Positions 8,912 through 17,168 of a stretch of DNA of 64,000 nucleotides are shown here, piece by piece. The DNA comes from Bacteroidaceae bacterium (GTDB lineage Bacteria; Bacteroidota; Bacteroidia; Bacteroidales; Bacteroidaceae). A program made the translations under genes and the position numbers. The stretch lies in assembly GCA_017458585.1 (NCBI GenBank), contig JAFTAJ010000022.1:1-64000 (forward strand), given 5' to 3'. The first letter of the stretch is position 1. Every line of letters starts with the position of its first letter. The notes under the pieces were generated by a model. That model saw nothing but the letters and a program-made list of their open reading frames with translations, was not told the DNA's origin and did not search any database.

Positions 8912-10603
8912 TCAATGCTTAACTGCCAGCGTATATGCCTTGATATACTGCTTCACAAAGTCCTTCCACATGGCCTTCTTCGACAGTTCGGTGGCAGCGG
9001 CAGCAAACTGCTGCCAGTCAGCATGCGACAGGCGGGCCATACCTACGATAGAGGTGGCTATCTCACCAACACACTCATCGTAGTTATAGTCGTCGCGTGA
9101 AACGACTGCCACACCGTCCGATACGAGAGGCTGGTGGCCGGTCACACTGGCTACCCACTGACCGAAACCACTCAGAGTGGTGGTGAGGCAGGGCACGCCA
9201 AAGGCTATGCTCTCCAGCGGAGTGTAGCCCCAAGGCTCGTAGTACGACGGGTAGATGCAATAGTCGCAGCCCGTCAGCAAGTCGTAGTATGGCATGTTGA
9301 TTACGCCGTCATTGCCGTCAAGATATGTGGGGATAAACAGCAGATGCAGACGCTGGCCCTTGTCAAACGAGAGACCGCAGCCATAGATGGTCTGCACGAT
9401 GGGCTCCTCGTTGAAGTTGTAGAGCTCATGAGTGATGAATGGGTGGGGCAGGGGCTCCATCTCGGAGGCATCAAGCAGCTTGATGGCTGGCTTCTGAGCC
9501 AGACGCTCATTCACATCCTCACGGGCAGCCTTCTCCCAGCACGGCACAGCTATCACGGCCAACACATCGCGCTGCAGGTCACCAGAGTCCTGCACACGCT
9601 TCAGCGCGTTGATAAACAGGTCGAAGCCCTTGCAGCGGAAATCGTTGCGACCGCTGGTGGCCACGATAAGGGTATCGTCCGTCAGATTGTCACCGTTGAG
9701 GGCATTGTAGGTATTGAGCATTGCCTTGCGGGCACGCTTCCTTACGGCCTGCAGTTGTGCGCCCTTGTAGGTGAAACTGCTGTCAAAGCCATTGGGTAGT
9801 ATCACGTCGGCCTCGCGCCCCAGAAACTGGCGGCACTCCCTGTCGGTCAACTCCGAGACAGTGGTCATGCAGTCGGCCTGCAGGGCAGCGGCCTTCTCAG
9901 CGCTGTGCTTGGCCTCCATGTTCAATTCGCGGGCCATCTGGTCGCCATTGTAGCCGTCAAAGTAAGCATAGAGCTGTTTGTTGTTGCAGGTGATGGAGCG
10001 GCCGATACTGGTGGCGTGCGTCGTGAAGACGGTGGCCATCTTGGGCTCGTTCTTCTTCACATAGAGCAGTCCGAAGGCGCTCATCCATTCGTGAGCCTGG
10101 AACACAGCGCTCAAATCCTGCTTCTCCTGCTTGCAGAAGTAGCGGTAGGCTGCCACAGCCATACGGCCGGCCTGCCATGCAAAGAGACTGGCGTCGTCGT
10201 AGTCGCCATAGGCATTGAGCGAGTCAACACCGAAGCTCTCCCACATCTCGCCGTATATCTTATTCTTCTCATCGCGAATGCACTCATAGTCCACCAGAGC
10301 TACGATAGGACTGCCCGGCACATTCCAGCGACCAAAGCGCGTAGGGATGCCCTGCTTCTTCAGCTGGCGAGCCAATCCACTCAGCAATGTCGAGTCGGCA
10401 CTAAATAGTGGATTGGTGTTCTTGGCGCCCTTGCCGCTTACGCGTGCGTGCACGTCCGGGCCTATATAAATAAGGTTGTCTTTATAGATTCCCTCAAGAG
10501 CCTTGGCCTGAGTTGATAATACTGTGTATATTCCGCCAACTTTGTTGCATACTTCCCAGCTGGCCTGAAAAACATAATCTGTAGGTTTTGATATTCGTTT
10601 CAT
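8912..10603 (-). CDS. Glycogen synthase, GT3 (eukaryote-like) type
   Basis: 563 residues. The N-terminal FQASWEVCNKVGGIYTVLST matches the start of GT3 glycogen synthases, which resemble the yeast/animal enzymes, rather than bacterial GT5 GlgA (KTGGLGDV). Other features are HATSIGR, a central CKGFDLFINALKR region of the second Rossmann domain, and the C-terminal YPSYYEPWGYTPLESIAFG, which carries the family acidic catalytic/UDP-glucose-contact residues. It elongates alpha-1,4-glucan from a nucleotide sugar in the cytoplasm. Promoter elements lie just upstream, and it is probably co-transcribed with the downstream phosphorylase. Confidence 0.9.
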   Translation of the reverse strand: MKRISKPTDYVFQASWEVCNKVGGIYTVLSTQAKALEGIYKDNLIYIGPDVHARVSGKGAKNTNPLFSADSTLLSGLARQLKKQGIPTRFGRWNVPGSPIVALVDYECIRDEKNKIYGEMWESFGVDSLNAYGDYDDASLFAWQAGRMAVAAYRYFCKQEKQDLSAVFQAHEWMSAFGLLYVKKNEPKMATVFTTHATSIGRSITCNNKQLYAYFDGYNGDQMARELNMEAKHSAEKAAALQADCMTTVSELTDRECRQFLGREADVILPNGFDSSFTYKGAQLQAVRKRARKAMLNTYNALNGDNLTDDTLIVATSGRNDFRCKGFDLFINALKRVQDSGDLQRDVLAVIAVPCWEKAAREDVNERLAQKPAIKLLDASEMEPLPHPFITHELYNFNEEPIVQTIYGCGLSFDKGQRLHLLFIPTYLDGNDGVINMPYYDLLTGCDYCIYPSYYEPWGYTPLESIAFGVPCLTTTLSGFGQWVASVTGHQPLVSDGVAVVSRDDYNYDECVGEIATSIVGMARLSHADWQQFAAAATELSKKAMWKDFVKQYIKAYTLAVKH

Positions 10604-10632
10604 TTTTAGATAAAAGTTAGAAAAATCTTATG

Positions 10633-10640
10633 CAAAATTA
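10633..10640 (-). promoter_or_regulatory. -7 box upstream of glycogen synthase
   Basis: On the minus strand this reads TAATTTTG, an exact TAnnTTTG match about 30 bases before the start codon. A weak CTTG lies at roughly the -33 position. Confidence 0.5.
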
Positions 10641-10862
10641 GGTAATTCACACCGAAGCTCCCAAGAAAATGCGCCAAAGTTTGCTCAAACAGCTAATTTT
10701 ATCTATAAAATTTGGTCATTACAAAATATTTCATTATGGAGTTGTTTTCACACCTCTTTTCTAACTGCATTTTATGGCTTATTACACACGCCTCCACAAC
10801 AGGGGGGAGTGTATCACGAAAACAAAAAAGTATAGCTTTTTATGGTAAATACGCTGCAGAGA

Positions 10863-10894
10863 TTTGGTAGATATCGGATTAATTCGTAATTTTG
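10863..10894 (+). promoter_or_regulatory. Promoter of the beta-galactosidase gene
   Basis: TTTG (10863-10866), a 20-base spacer, then TAATTTTG (10887-10894): close to the Bacteroidetes sigma consensus. The predicted transcript start leaves about 20 bases of leader before the ATG at 10921. Confidence 0.65.
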
Positions 10895-10920
10895 CTGCAT
10901 TATAAAATCAACAAGGTATT

Positions 10921-13900
10921 ATGAGACTTACTGGTAAGATAATTATCTCGGCCATGGCATTGCTGCTTGTTGGCAGCACCTACGCCGACTATGCCCCGCT
11001 GATGGAGGGCTACAAGATGAGCAATAATGTCAAGGCTCCCAAGGGCGACGAATGGAACAACCCCGCTCTGCTCGGCCTAAACAAGGAGATGCCGCGCTCG
11101 TGGTTCTTCTCCTTCGACACCAAGGACAACGCCCGCAAGGTGCTGCCCGAAAACTCCGTCTATTGGAAAAGCCTCGACGGCCTGTGGAAGTTCCACTTCG
11201 CAAAGAGCCCCGACCAGCGACCGCAACGCTTCTACCGCACCGATTTCGACGACTCCGCGTGGGACGATATCAAGGTGCCGGGCAGCTGGAATGTGCAGGG
11301 TATCGACAAGCACGACGGCAGCCGCAAGTATGGTAGCCCTATCTATGTCAACCAGTGGACCGTCTTCCACACCGAGCGCACCGTCGGCGACTGGCGCAAG
11401 GGTGTCATGCGCAACAACCCCACCAACTACACCGCCCACGACTATCCCAACGAGGTGGGCAGCTATCGCCGCAGCTTCGAGCTACCCGACAACTGGGACG
11501 GACGCGAAATATACATAAGCTTCGACGGCGTTGACTCCTTCTTCTATCTCTGGATCAACGGGCAGTACGTGGGCTTCAGTAAAAACTCACGCAACACCGC
11601 ACGCTTCAATATCACACGCCACATCAAGAAGGGCCGCAACGAAGTGGCCGTCGAGGTCTATCGCCTCAGCGACGGCTCCTTCCTCGAGGCACAGGACATG
11701 TTCCGACTCCCCGGCATTTTCCGCACCGTGGCGGTGTATAGCCTGCCAAAGGTGCAGGTGCGCGACATGGTCATCATCCCCGACTTTGACCAAGACTACC
11801 GCAACGGCATGCTGCGCATCACCTCCACCGTGCGCAACCTCACCAACCGCAAGGCCGAGGAGTATCGTCTGCGCTACTGGCTCTACGCCAACAACCTCTA
11901 TCAAGACGACAACACCCTCGTCAGCACCTCCGAGAGCCCCCTCTTCACCGTAGCAAAGGAGAGCGACTGGCAAGACCTCACCGCCATCTATGTCGCCACA
12001 CCCAAGAAGTGGTCGGCCGAGGAGCCCAACCGCTATACCCTCGTTGCTGAGCTCATCGACAAGAAGGACCAGATAGTGGAGACCGTCAGCACCATCGTCG
12101 GCTTCCGCAAAGTAGAGATAAAAGAGACTCCCGCCGACAGCGACGAGTTTCGCAAGGCTGGACGCTACTACTACCTCAACGGCAAGACCATCAAGCTCAA
12201 GGGCGTCAACCGCCACGAGACCAATCCCGCTCTGGGCCACGCCATCACACGAGACCAGATGGAGAAGGAGGTCATGCTCATGAAGCAGGCCAACATCAAT
12301 CATGTGCGCAACTCCCACTATCCCGACGCACCCTACTGGTATTACCTCTGCAATAAATACGGCATCTACCTCGAGGACGAGGCCAACATCGAGAGCCACG
12401 AATACGGCTACGGCAAGGAGAGCCTCTCTCACCCCGAGGAGTGGCGACCCGCACATATCGCCAGAGTAATGGAGATGGCACACAGCAATGTCAACAATCC
12501 GTCCATCGTCATCTGGAGCCTCGGCAACGAGGCAGGACCAGGCCACAACTTCAAGGCCGCCTACGATAGTCTCAAGCTCTTCGACACCAGCCGACCGGTG
12601 CAGTATGAGCGCAACAACAGCATCGTCGATATGGGTTCCAACCAATACCCCTCTGTCGGAGAGACACAGCAGATAGCCGATGGCACAAAGGGCTACAAAT
12701 ACCCCTTCCACATCTCCGAGTACGCCCACTCCATGGGCAATGCCGTCGGCAACCTAGTCGATATATGGCAGGCCGTGGAGAGCAGCAGCTTCATCTGCGG
12801 AGGTGCCATCTGGGACTGGGTGGACCAAGGCATCTGGAACTACACCCCCGACGGCCGTCGCTATATGGGCTACGGCGGTGACTTCGGCGACTCGCCCAAC
12901 GACGGACAGTTCGTCATGAACGGCATCATGTTTGGCGACCTCGAGCCCAAGCCGCAGTACTATGAGGTCAAGAAGGTCTATCAGAATATCGTAGCCAAGA
13001 TGGTTGATGTTGAGACCGGCGAGATAGAGATATACAACAAGAGCTACTTCACCGACCTCACACAGTACCTCGGCGAGTGGAGCCTCTGGAAAAACGGCAA
13101 GCAAGTCAACGTCGGCGAAATCAACCTCGACGGACTCACACCCCGCACTCTCAAGAAGATGGAGCTCCCCTACGACTACGATGAGCTAGACCCCGAGGGC
13201 GAGTACTTCGTCAAGCTGCAGTTCATCCTCAAGCATGCCACTCCCTGGGCCGATGCCGGCTATGTGCAGGCCGAAGAGCAGTTCCCCATCAAGAGCGCTG
13301 AGAAACCCGTCATCGCTGCCGACCATCCTGACCTCAAAGACCTCCACATCAGCAACTCCGCCGACGCCATCAATATCAAGGGACAAAACTTCAACATCGT
13401 CTTCAATACCGCCGACGGCTCCATCAACACCCTCGAGTACGACGGCATCGACGTCATAACGCCCGACTGCGGACCGCGCCTCAACGCCTTCCGAGCCTTT
13501 ACCAACAACGACAACTGGTTCTACTCCAAGTGGTTTACCAACGGACTCCACAACCTCCGCCACCGTGCCCTCGACCATCAGCTCTACACCAACGCCGACG
13601 GCTCACTCACCCTCGCCTTCACCGTCCGTAGCCAGGCACCCAATGCCGCACGACAAGTGGGAGGCACCGACATGAACCGCTACGGCCCCTACCAGAGCAA
13701 GATAGAGGAACTCACCGACCAACCCTTCGGCGACGACGACTTCCACTTCCTCACACGCCAGCTCTACACCGTCCACCGCGACGGCTCTGTCGAGCTGCAG
13801 GCCAACATCCAGAGCAGCGACCCCTCTCTCGTGCTGCCCCGACTCGGCTACCAGATACAGATACCCGCCAGCCTCTCACGCCTCGAATACTATGGCCGAG

Positions 13901-14967
13901 GGCCCGCAGGCAACTACAACGACCGCCGCACCGGCTCCTTCATCGAGCGATACACCAGCACCGTGCAACAGCAGGTCGAGCACTTCCCCAAGCCACAGGA
14001 GATGGCCAACCATGAAGACACCCGTTGGTGTGCACTCACCAATCCGCAGGGCGAGGGAGTGCTCTTCATTGCCGACGGACACATGAGCATGCAGGCGCTG
14101 CCTTACTCGGCCGTCGATATGACCACCGCAGCCCATCCCTACGAGCTGCAGCCCTCTGGCACCACCTACCTCAACCTCGACCTCGCAGTCACCGGCCTCG
14201 GCGGCACCAGCTGCGGACAAGCACCTCCGTTCCAGCGCGATAGGGTAGTGGGCCCCGCCCACAGCTTCGGGTTCATCATACGACCCATCCGCGACACCGA
14301 AAACCGCAGCAACCTCACCAACGTGCGACCTGCCTCCAGCGCTCTGCCTCTCATCCAGCGCGACGCCAGAGGCCTGCTCACCATCAGCGCAGCAGGTGCC
14401 GACTCCATCGTATATACCATCGACGACGGCCAAGAGCAAATCTACACCACCCCCTTCACCTTCAAGCAGGGAGGCACCGTCAAGGCATGGCCCGCAGCCA
14501 GCAAGGCAGCAGCCATCACCATGACCTTCGACAAGATAACCGCCATACAAATCAAGGCCATCAACGCCAGCAGCGAAGAAAACAAGGCTGAAGACACACC
14601 GGCCACCAACCTCACCGACAACAACCCGTCCACCTTCTGGCACACCATGTACTCCGTCACCATGGCCAACTTCCCCCATTGGGTGGACTTCGACTGCATG
14701 GAGGTCAAGAGCCTCACCGGCTTCACCTACCTCCCACGCCAGGACAGCCCCAACGGCAATATCAAGGACTACGAGATACTCGTCAGCCAAGATGGCGTCA
14801 GCTGGAGCGAGCCCGTCGCCAAGGGCGCCTTCGCCAACAACCAAAACCTCAAGAAGGTCCTCTTCTCCCAGCCCGTCCAGGCACGCTATCTGCGCTTCCG
14901 CGCACTCTCCAATCAGGCTGGCAACGACTTCGCCACCGGTGCCGAGTTCACCATCATGGCAGAGTAA
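10921..14967 (+). CDS. Secreted GH2 beta-galactosidase with C-terminal discoidin domain
   Basis: The 1348-residue exported glycosidase (signal peptide MRLTGKIIISAMALLLVGSTYA) has LacZ-type order: sugar-binding jelly roll (about 85-280), Ig-like domain, TIM barrel with the acid/base Glu537 in WSLGNEAG and nucleophile Glu600 in HISEYAHSMGNA, then an Ig-like domain and the beta-galactosidase small-chain supersandwich. The C-terminus adds a chitobiase-type Ig domain (about 1160-1195) and an F5/8 type C (discoidin) domain (about 1205-1345), a typical carbohydrate-binding addition in Bacteroidetes. It probably acts in the periplasm or on the cell surface on beta-galactosides; no SusC/D pair is adjacent. 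Codons are G/C-rich and uniform, with no sign of truncation. Confidence 0.93.
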   Translation: MRLTGKIIISAMALLLVGSTYADYAPLMEGYKMSNNVKAPKGDEWNNPALLGLNKEMPRSWFFSFDTKDNARKVLPENSVYWKSLDGLWKFHFAKSPDQRPQRFYRTDFDDSAWDDIKVPGSWNVQGIDKHDGSRKYGSPIYVNQWTVFHTERTVGDWRKGVMRNNPTNYTAHDYPNEVGSYRRSFELPDNWDGREIYISFDGVDSFFYLWINGQYVGFSKNSRNTARFNITRHIKKGRNEVAVEVYRLSDGSFLEAQDMFRLPGIFRTVAVYSLPKVQVRDMVIIPDFDQDYRNGMLRITSTVRNLTNRKAEEYRLRYWLYANNLYQDDNTLVSTSESPLFTVAKESDWQDLTAIYVATPKKWSAEEPNRYTLVAELIDKKDQIVETVSTIVGFRKVEIKETPADSDEFRKAGRYYYLNGKTIKLKGVNRHETNPALGHAITRDQMEKEVMLMKQANINHVRNSHYPDAPYWYYLCNKYGIYLEDEANIESHEYGYGKESLSHPEEWRPAHIARVMEMAHSNVNNPSIVIWSLGNEAGPGHNFKAAYDSLKLFDTSRPVQYERNNSIVDMGSNQYPSVGETQQIADGTKGYKYPFHISEYAHSMGNAVGNLVDIWQAVESSSFICGGAIWDWVDQGIWNYTPDGRRYMGYGGDFGDSPNDGQFVMNGIMFGDLEPKPQYYEVKKVYQNIVAKMVDVETGEIEIYNKSYFTDLTQYLGEWSLWKNGKQVNVGEINLDGLTPRTLKKMELPYDYDELDPEGEYFVKLQFILKHATPWADAGYVQAEEQFPIKSAEKPVIAADHPDLKDLHISNSADAINIKGQNFNIVFNTADGSINTLEYDGIDVITPDCGPRLNAFRAFTNNDNWFYSKWFTNGLHNLRHRALDHQLYTNADGSLTLAFTVRSQAPNAARQVGGTDMNRYGPYQSKIEELTDQPFGDDDFHFLTRQLYTVHRDGSVELQANIQSSDPSLVLPRLGYQIQIPASLSRLEYYGRGPAGNYNDRRTGSFIERYTSTVQQQVEHFPKPQEMANHEDTRWCALTNPQGEGVLFIADGHMSMQALPYSAVDMTTAAHPYELQPSGTTYLNLDLAVTGLGGTSCGQAPPFQRDRVVGPAHSFGFIIRPIRDTENRSNLTNVRPASSALPLIQRDARGLLTISAAGADSIVYTIDDGQEQIYTTPFTFKQGGTVKAWPAASKAAAITMTFDKITAIQIKAINASSEENKAEDTPATNLTDNNPSTFWHTMYSVTMANFPHWVDFDCMEVKSLTGFTYLPRQDSPNGNIKDYEILVSQDGVSWSEPVAKGAFANNQNLKKVLFSQPVQARYLRFRALSNQAGNDFATGAEFTIMAE

Positions 14968-15003
14968 ACCTTCGCGCGTATAATGCTAAAAAATATTAAA
15001 GCA

Positions 15004-15035
15004 TTTGCACAATTAAGAATAATGTCGTAATTTTG
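15004..15035 (+). promoter_or_regulatory. Promoter of bamD
   Basis: TTTG (15004-15007), 20 bases, TAATTTTG (15028-15035). The bamD ATG at 15045 follows 9 bases later, so the leader is very short. Confidence 0.65.
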
Positions 15036-15044
15036 CACGCCGAA

Positions 15045-15902
15045 ATGAAAATCCTATATATCCTTGCCCTGTCGGCAGCCCTGCTCACCTCTTGCCACAC
15101 CATCAATACCGTGCTCAAGAGCAACGACCGCGAATATAAGTTCGAGGTCGCCAAGCAGATGTATGCACAGGGCAAATACTCCAGCGCCTATATCGTGCTC
15201 GACAATATCCTGCCAAGTATGCGCAACACCAAGCCGGGCGACGAGGCTCTCTTCCTCGCCGGCATGTGCAAGTACTATAGCCAGGACTACGACGCAGCAA
15301 GCGAGATATTCAAGCGCTACTACAACAAGTCATACCCCTTCGGACAGTACGTCGATGAGGCACGCTACTACAGCGCTCTGTCCTACTACGAGTCCACTTA
15401 CCCCGTGCGACTCGACCAGAGCGCTACCTACGATGCAATGCGCGAAATACAAAACGCCCTCGAGCGCAACCCCGACTCCAAGTACTACGACGCACTCCAG
15501 CAGATGCTCTTCCAGCTGCAGGACCGCATCGTGGAGAAGGAATACCTCGCCGCCAAGCTCTACTTCGAACTCGGCGACTACTTCCTCAACTGCCTCATGG
15601 GCGGCAGCAACTACGAGGCATGCGTCGTCACGGCACAAAACGCCATCCGCGACTATCCCTACTCACCGCGCAAGGAAGACTTCGCCATACTCATACTCAA
15701 GGCCAAGTACCAACTCGCACAGAGCAGCGTGGAGAGCAAGAAATACGAGCGCTACAGCGACACCGTTGACGAGTACTACGGATTCATCAACGAGTTCCCG
15801 CAGTCCAGCTTCATCAACGACGCCAAGCAGATCTTCGAGAAGTCAGAGAAAGAGTTGCGCAGCAAGCGACTCCAGCAATACGCACCCGACGAAAACAGCT
15901 AA
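15045..15902 (+). CDS. bamD: Outer membrane assembly lipoprotein BamD
   Basis: Lipoprotein with signal MKILYILALSAALLTSC (Cys17 lipidated), then TPR-like helices (KFEVAKQMYAQGKYSSAYIVLDN, EALFLAGMCKYYSQDYDAA and others). This is the usual BamD organisation, and the 285-residue length is close to Bacteroidetes homologues. It anchors in the inner leaflet of the outer membrane and works with BamA in beta-barrel insertion. ATG 15045 is used rather than an in-frame TTG at 15033 because the latter lies inside the -7 box. It heads a cluster with rpoZ and a DUF4293 gene, an order common in Bacteroidales. Confidence 0.9.
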   Translation: MKILYILALSAALLTSCHTINTVLKSNDREYKFEVAKQMYAQGKYSSAYIVLDNILPSMRNTKPGDEALFLAGMCKYYSQDYDAASEIFKRYYNKSYPFGQYVDEARYYSALSYYESTYPVRLDQSATYDAMREIQNALERNPDSKYYDALQQMLFQLQDRIVEKEYLAAKLYFELGDYFLNCLMGGSNYEACVVTAQNAIRDYPYSPRKEDFAILILKAKYQLAQSSVESKKYERYSDTVDEYYGFINEFPQSSFINDAKQIFEKSEKELRSKRLQQYAPDENS

Positions 15903-15917
15903 TCCTCAATTTTTCTG

Positions 15918-15960
15918 CCCCTAAGTTAGGGGAAGTCCCCGAAAGGGGGATGGGGTGTGT
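15918..15960. repeat. G/C-rich palindromic repeat, copy 1
   Basis: Begins CCCCTAAGTTAGGGG, then AAGTCCCCGAAAGGGGG, then ATGGGGTGTGT: two small hairpins in a row. Including flanks it matches 52 of 53 positions of the copy at 49080-49122. It lies between bamD and rpoZ and is followed by TCAATACTCAATCC-type tandem units that run up to the rpoZ start. Confidence 0.85.
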
Positions 15961-16002
15961 CAATACTCAATACTAAATTTTCAATCCTCAATTTTAAACA
16001 TC

Positions 16003-16335
16003 ATGGACTACAAAAAGACCAAAGCACCCGTCACCACCAAGACACGCAACCTTATGGACTTTGCCGACACCACAGGCAACATCTACGAGAGCGTAGTAAT
16101 CATGGGCAAACGCGCCAACCAGATCGCATCCGACATAAAGGTCGACCTCACACAGAAACTCAAGGAGTTCGGCGGCAAGAACGACTCCCTCGAAGAGGAG
16201 TTCGACAACCGCGAGCAGACCGAAATCTCCCGCTACTATGAGCGCATGCCCAAGCCCAGCCTCATGGCAGAGCAAGAGATGCTCGAAAACCAAATCTATT
16301 TCCGCAACCCCCGCGAAGAGAAGAAGTTCAAGTAA
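16003..16335 (+). CDS. rpoZ: RNA polymerase omega subunit, Bacteroidetes type
   Basis: The 110-residue protein begins MDYKKTKAPVTTKTRNLMDF and contains the IMGKRANQI segment typical of omega, then DNREQTEISRYYERMPKPSL. Omega aids folding and assembly of the beta' subunit of RNA polymerase. The start at 16003 is chosen because the 16 codons before it are translated tandem repeat and absent from the family. It is co-directional with bamD and the DUF4293 gene. Confidence 0.88.
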   Translation: MDYKKTKAPVTTKTRNLMDFADTTGNIYESVVIMGKRANQIASDIKVDLTQKLKEFGGKNDSLEEEFDNREQTEISRYYERMPKPSLMAEQEMLENQIYFRNPREEKKFK

Positions 16336-16349
16336 CTCCCCGTTAACTC

Positions 16350-16730
16350 ATGATCCAGCGCATCCAGACCATCCACCTGCTACTCTCCGTCATCGCCGGC
16401 ATAGTAGCCATCGTGATAGGCATCACCACCACGGCCCAGTGGCTTAAGATAGCATGGCCGTGCCTCGTGGGCCTCGGCGTGCTGCTCGCTGCATGGAGCA
16501 TCTTCCTCTACAAGACCCGCATGCGCCAGCTCAGCATCGTCAACCTCTCCACCGTGTGCCACGCCCTCACCGGCGCAGTCCTCGGCATCGCCTCCCTCAC
16601 CGGCACAGTAGTGGAGTTGGGTAGCGTGGCCGTCATCCTGCCCCTCGTGGCCATCGTCCTCAACCTCCTCGCCTGCCGTCGCATCCGCTTCGACGAACGG
16701 CTCGTCCGCTCCGCCGACCGCTTGCGCTAA
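16350..16730 (+). CDS. DUF4293-family four-helix membrane protein
   Basis: The 126-residue protein starts MIQRIQTIHLLLSVIAG, the conserved opening of DUF4293, and shows four hydrophobic stretches (about 5-25, 32-48, 62-80, 84-104) that should span the inner membrane. Function is unknown. It typically lies beside rpoZ and bamD in Bacteroidales, as here, 14 bases after rpoZ. Confidence 0.8.
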   Translation: MIQRIQTIHLLLSVIAGIVAIVIGITTTAQWLKIAWPCLVGLGVLLAAWSIFLYKTRMRQLSIVNLSTVCHALTGAVLGIASLTGTVVELGSVAVILPLVAIVLNLLACRRIRFDERLVRSADRLR

Positions 16731-16736
16731 CTTCCC

Positions 16737-17081
16737 ATGTCCGTCAACAAAGCCCTCCTCATCGGCAACGTAGGCCGCGAACCCAACGTCCGCTACGTCG
16801 ACGCCGACCGTCCGGTAGCCACCTTCTCTCTGGCCACCCATGAGCCCGCCTACACCCTGCCCAACGGCACACAGGTCGCCGAGCGCACCGAGTGGCACAA
16901 CATCGTCACATGGGGCAACCTCGCCAAGCAAGTGGAGCAGTACGTCCGCAAGGGCAACAAACTCTACGTCGAGGGCAGCATCCACACCCGCTCCTACGAG
17001 GACAAGGCCAGCATCCGGCGCACCGTCACCGAGATATGGGCCGACAAGATTGAATTCCTCAGTTCTCCCCCTATAAATTGA
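16737..17081 (+). CDS. ssb: Single-stranded DNA-binding protein, short form without acidic tail
   Basis: The 114-residue OB-fold protein opens MSVNKALLIGNVGREPNVRY and contains TEWHNIVTWGNLAKQVEQYV and GNKLYVEGSIHTRSYED. Family members in this phylum are usually about 150 residues with a flexible tail ending in an acidic DDLPF-like peptide that recruits partner proteins. Here the reading frame stops right after the OB fold (WADKIEFLSSPPIN), and the last codons and stop fall in a G/C-rich repeat (17085-17157). DNA binding should be intact, but the partner-binding tip is missing. It may be a secondary ssb. Start is 6 bases after the DUF4293 stop. Confidence 0.88.
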   Translation: MSVNKALLIGNVGREPNVRYVDADRPVATFSLATHEPAYTLPNGTQVAERTEWHNIVTWGNLAKQVEQYVRKGNKLYVEGSIHTRSYEDKASIRRTVTEIWADKIEFLSSPPIN

Positions 17082-17084
17082 CTC

Positions 17085-17157
17085 GACCTTGGAATCCCCA
17101 TTCAGGGGGAACTTAAGAGGGTCTGGGGAGTCCCCGAAGGGGGAGGGGGTGTGTAAA
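17085..17157. repeat. G/C-rich palindromic repeat, variant copy
   Basis: Contains CCCCATTCAGGGGG and GGGGAGTCCCCGAAGGGGG followed by AGGGGGTGTGTAAA, clearly related to the copies at 15918 and 49080 but longer at the left. It begins at the end of ssb and supplies its stop codon. Confidence 0.75.
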
Positions 17158-17168
17158 GAAGAAAAGAC

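Larger units (their letters stand above)
10604..10920. other. Divergent intergenic region between glycogen synthase and beta-galactosidase
   Basis: 317 A/T-rich bases with a promoter at each end and no credible reading frame. The middle contains a run of six Gs (10803-10808) but no clear operator-like inverted repeat. Confidence 0.6.

Noticed and set aside
11587-14844. Long minus-strand frames (up to 380 codons) opposite the beta-galactosidase
   Set aside because: Antisense shadows of a well-supported GH2 gene, with Val/Gly/Asp-biased composition and no domain signal.
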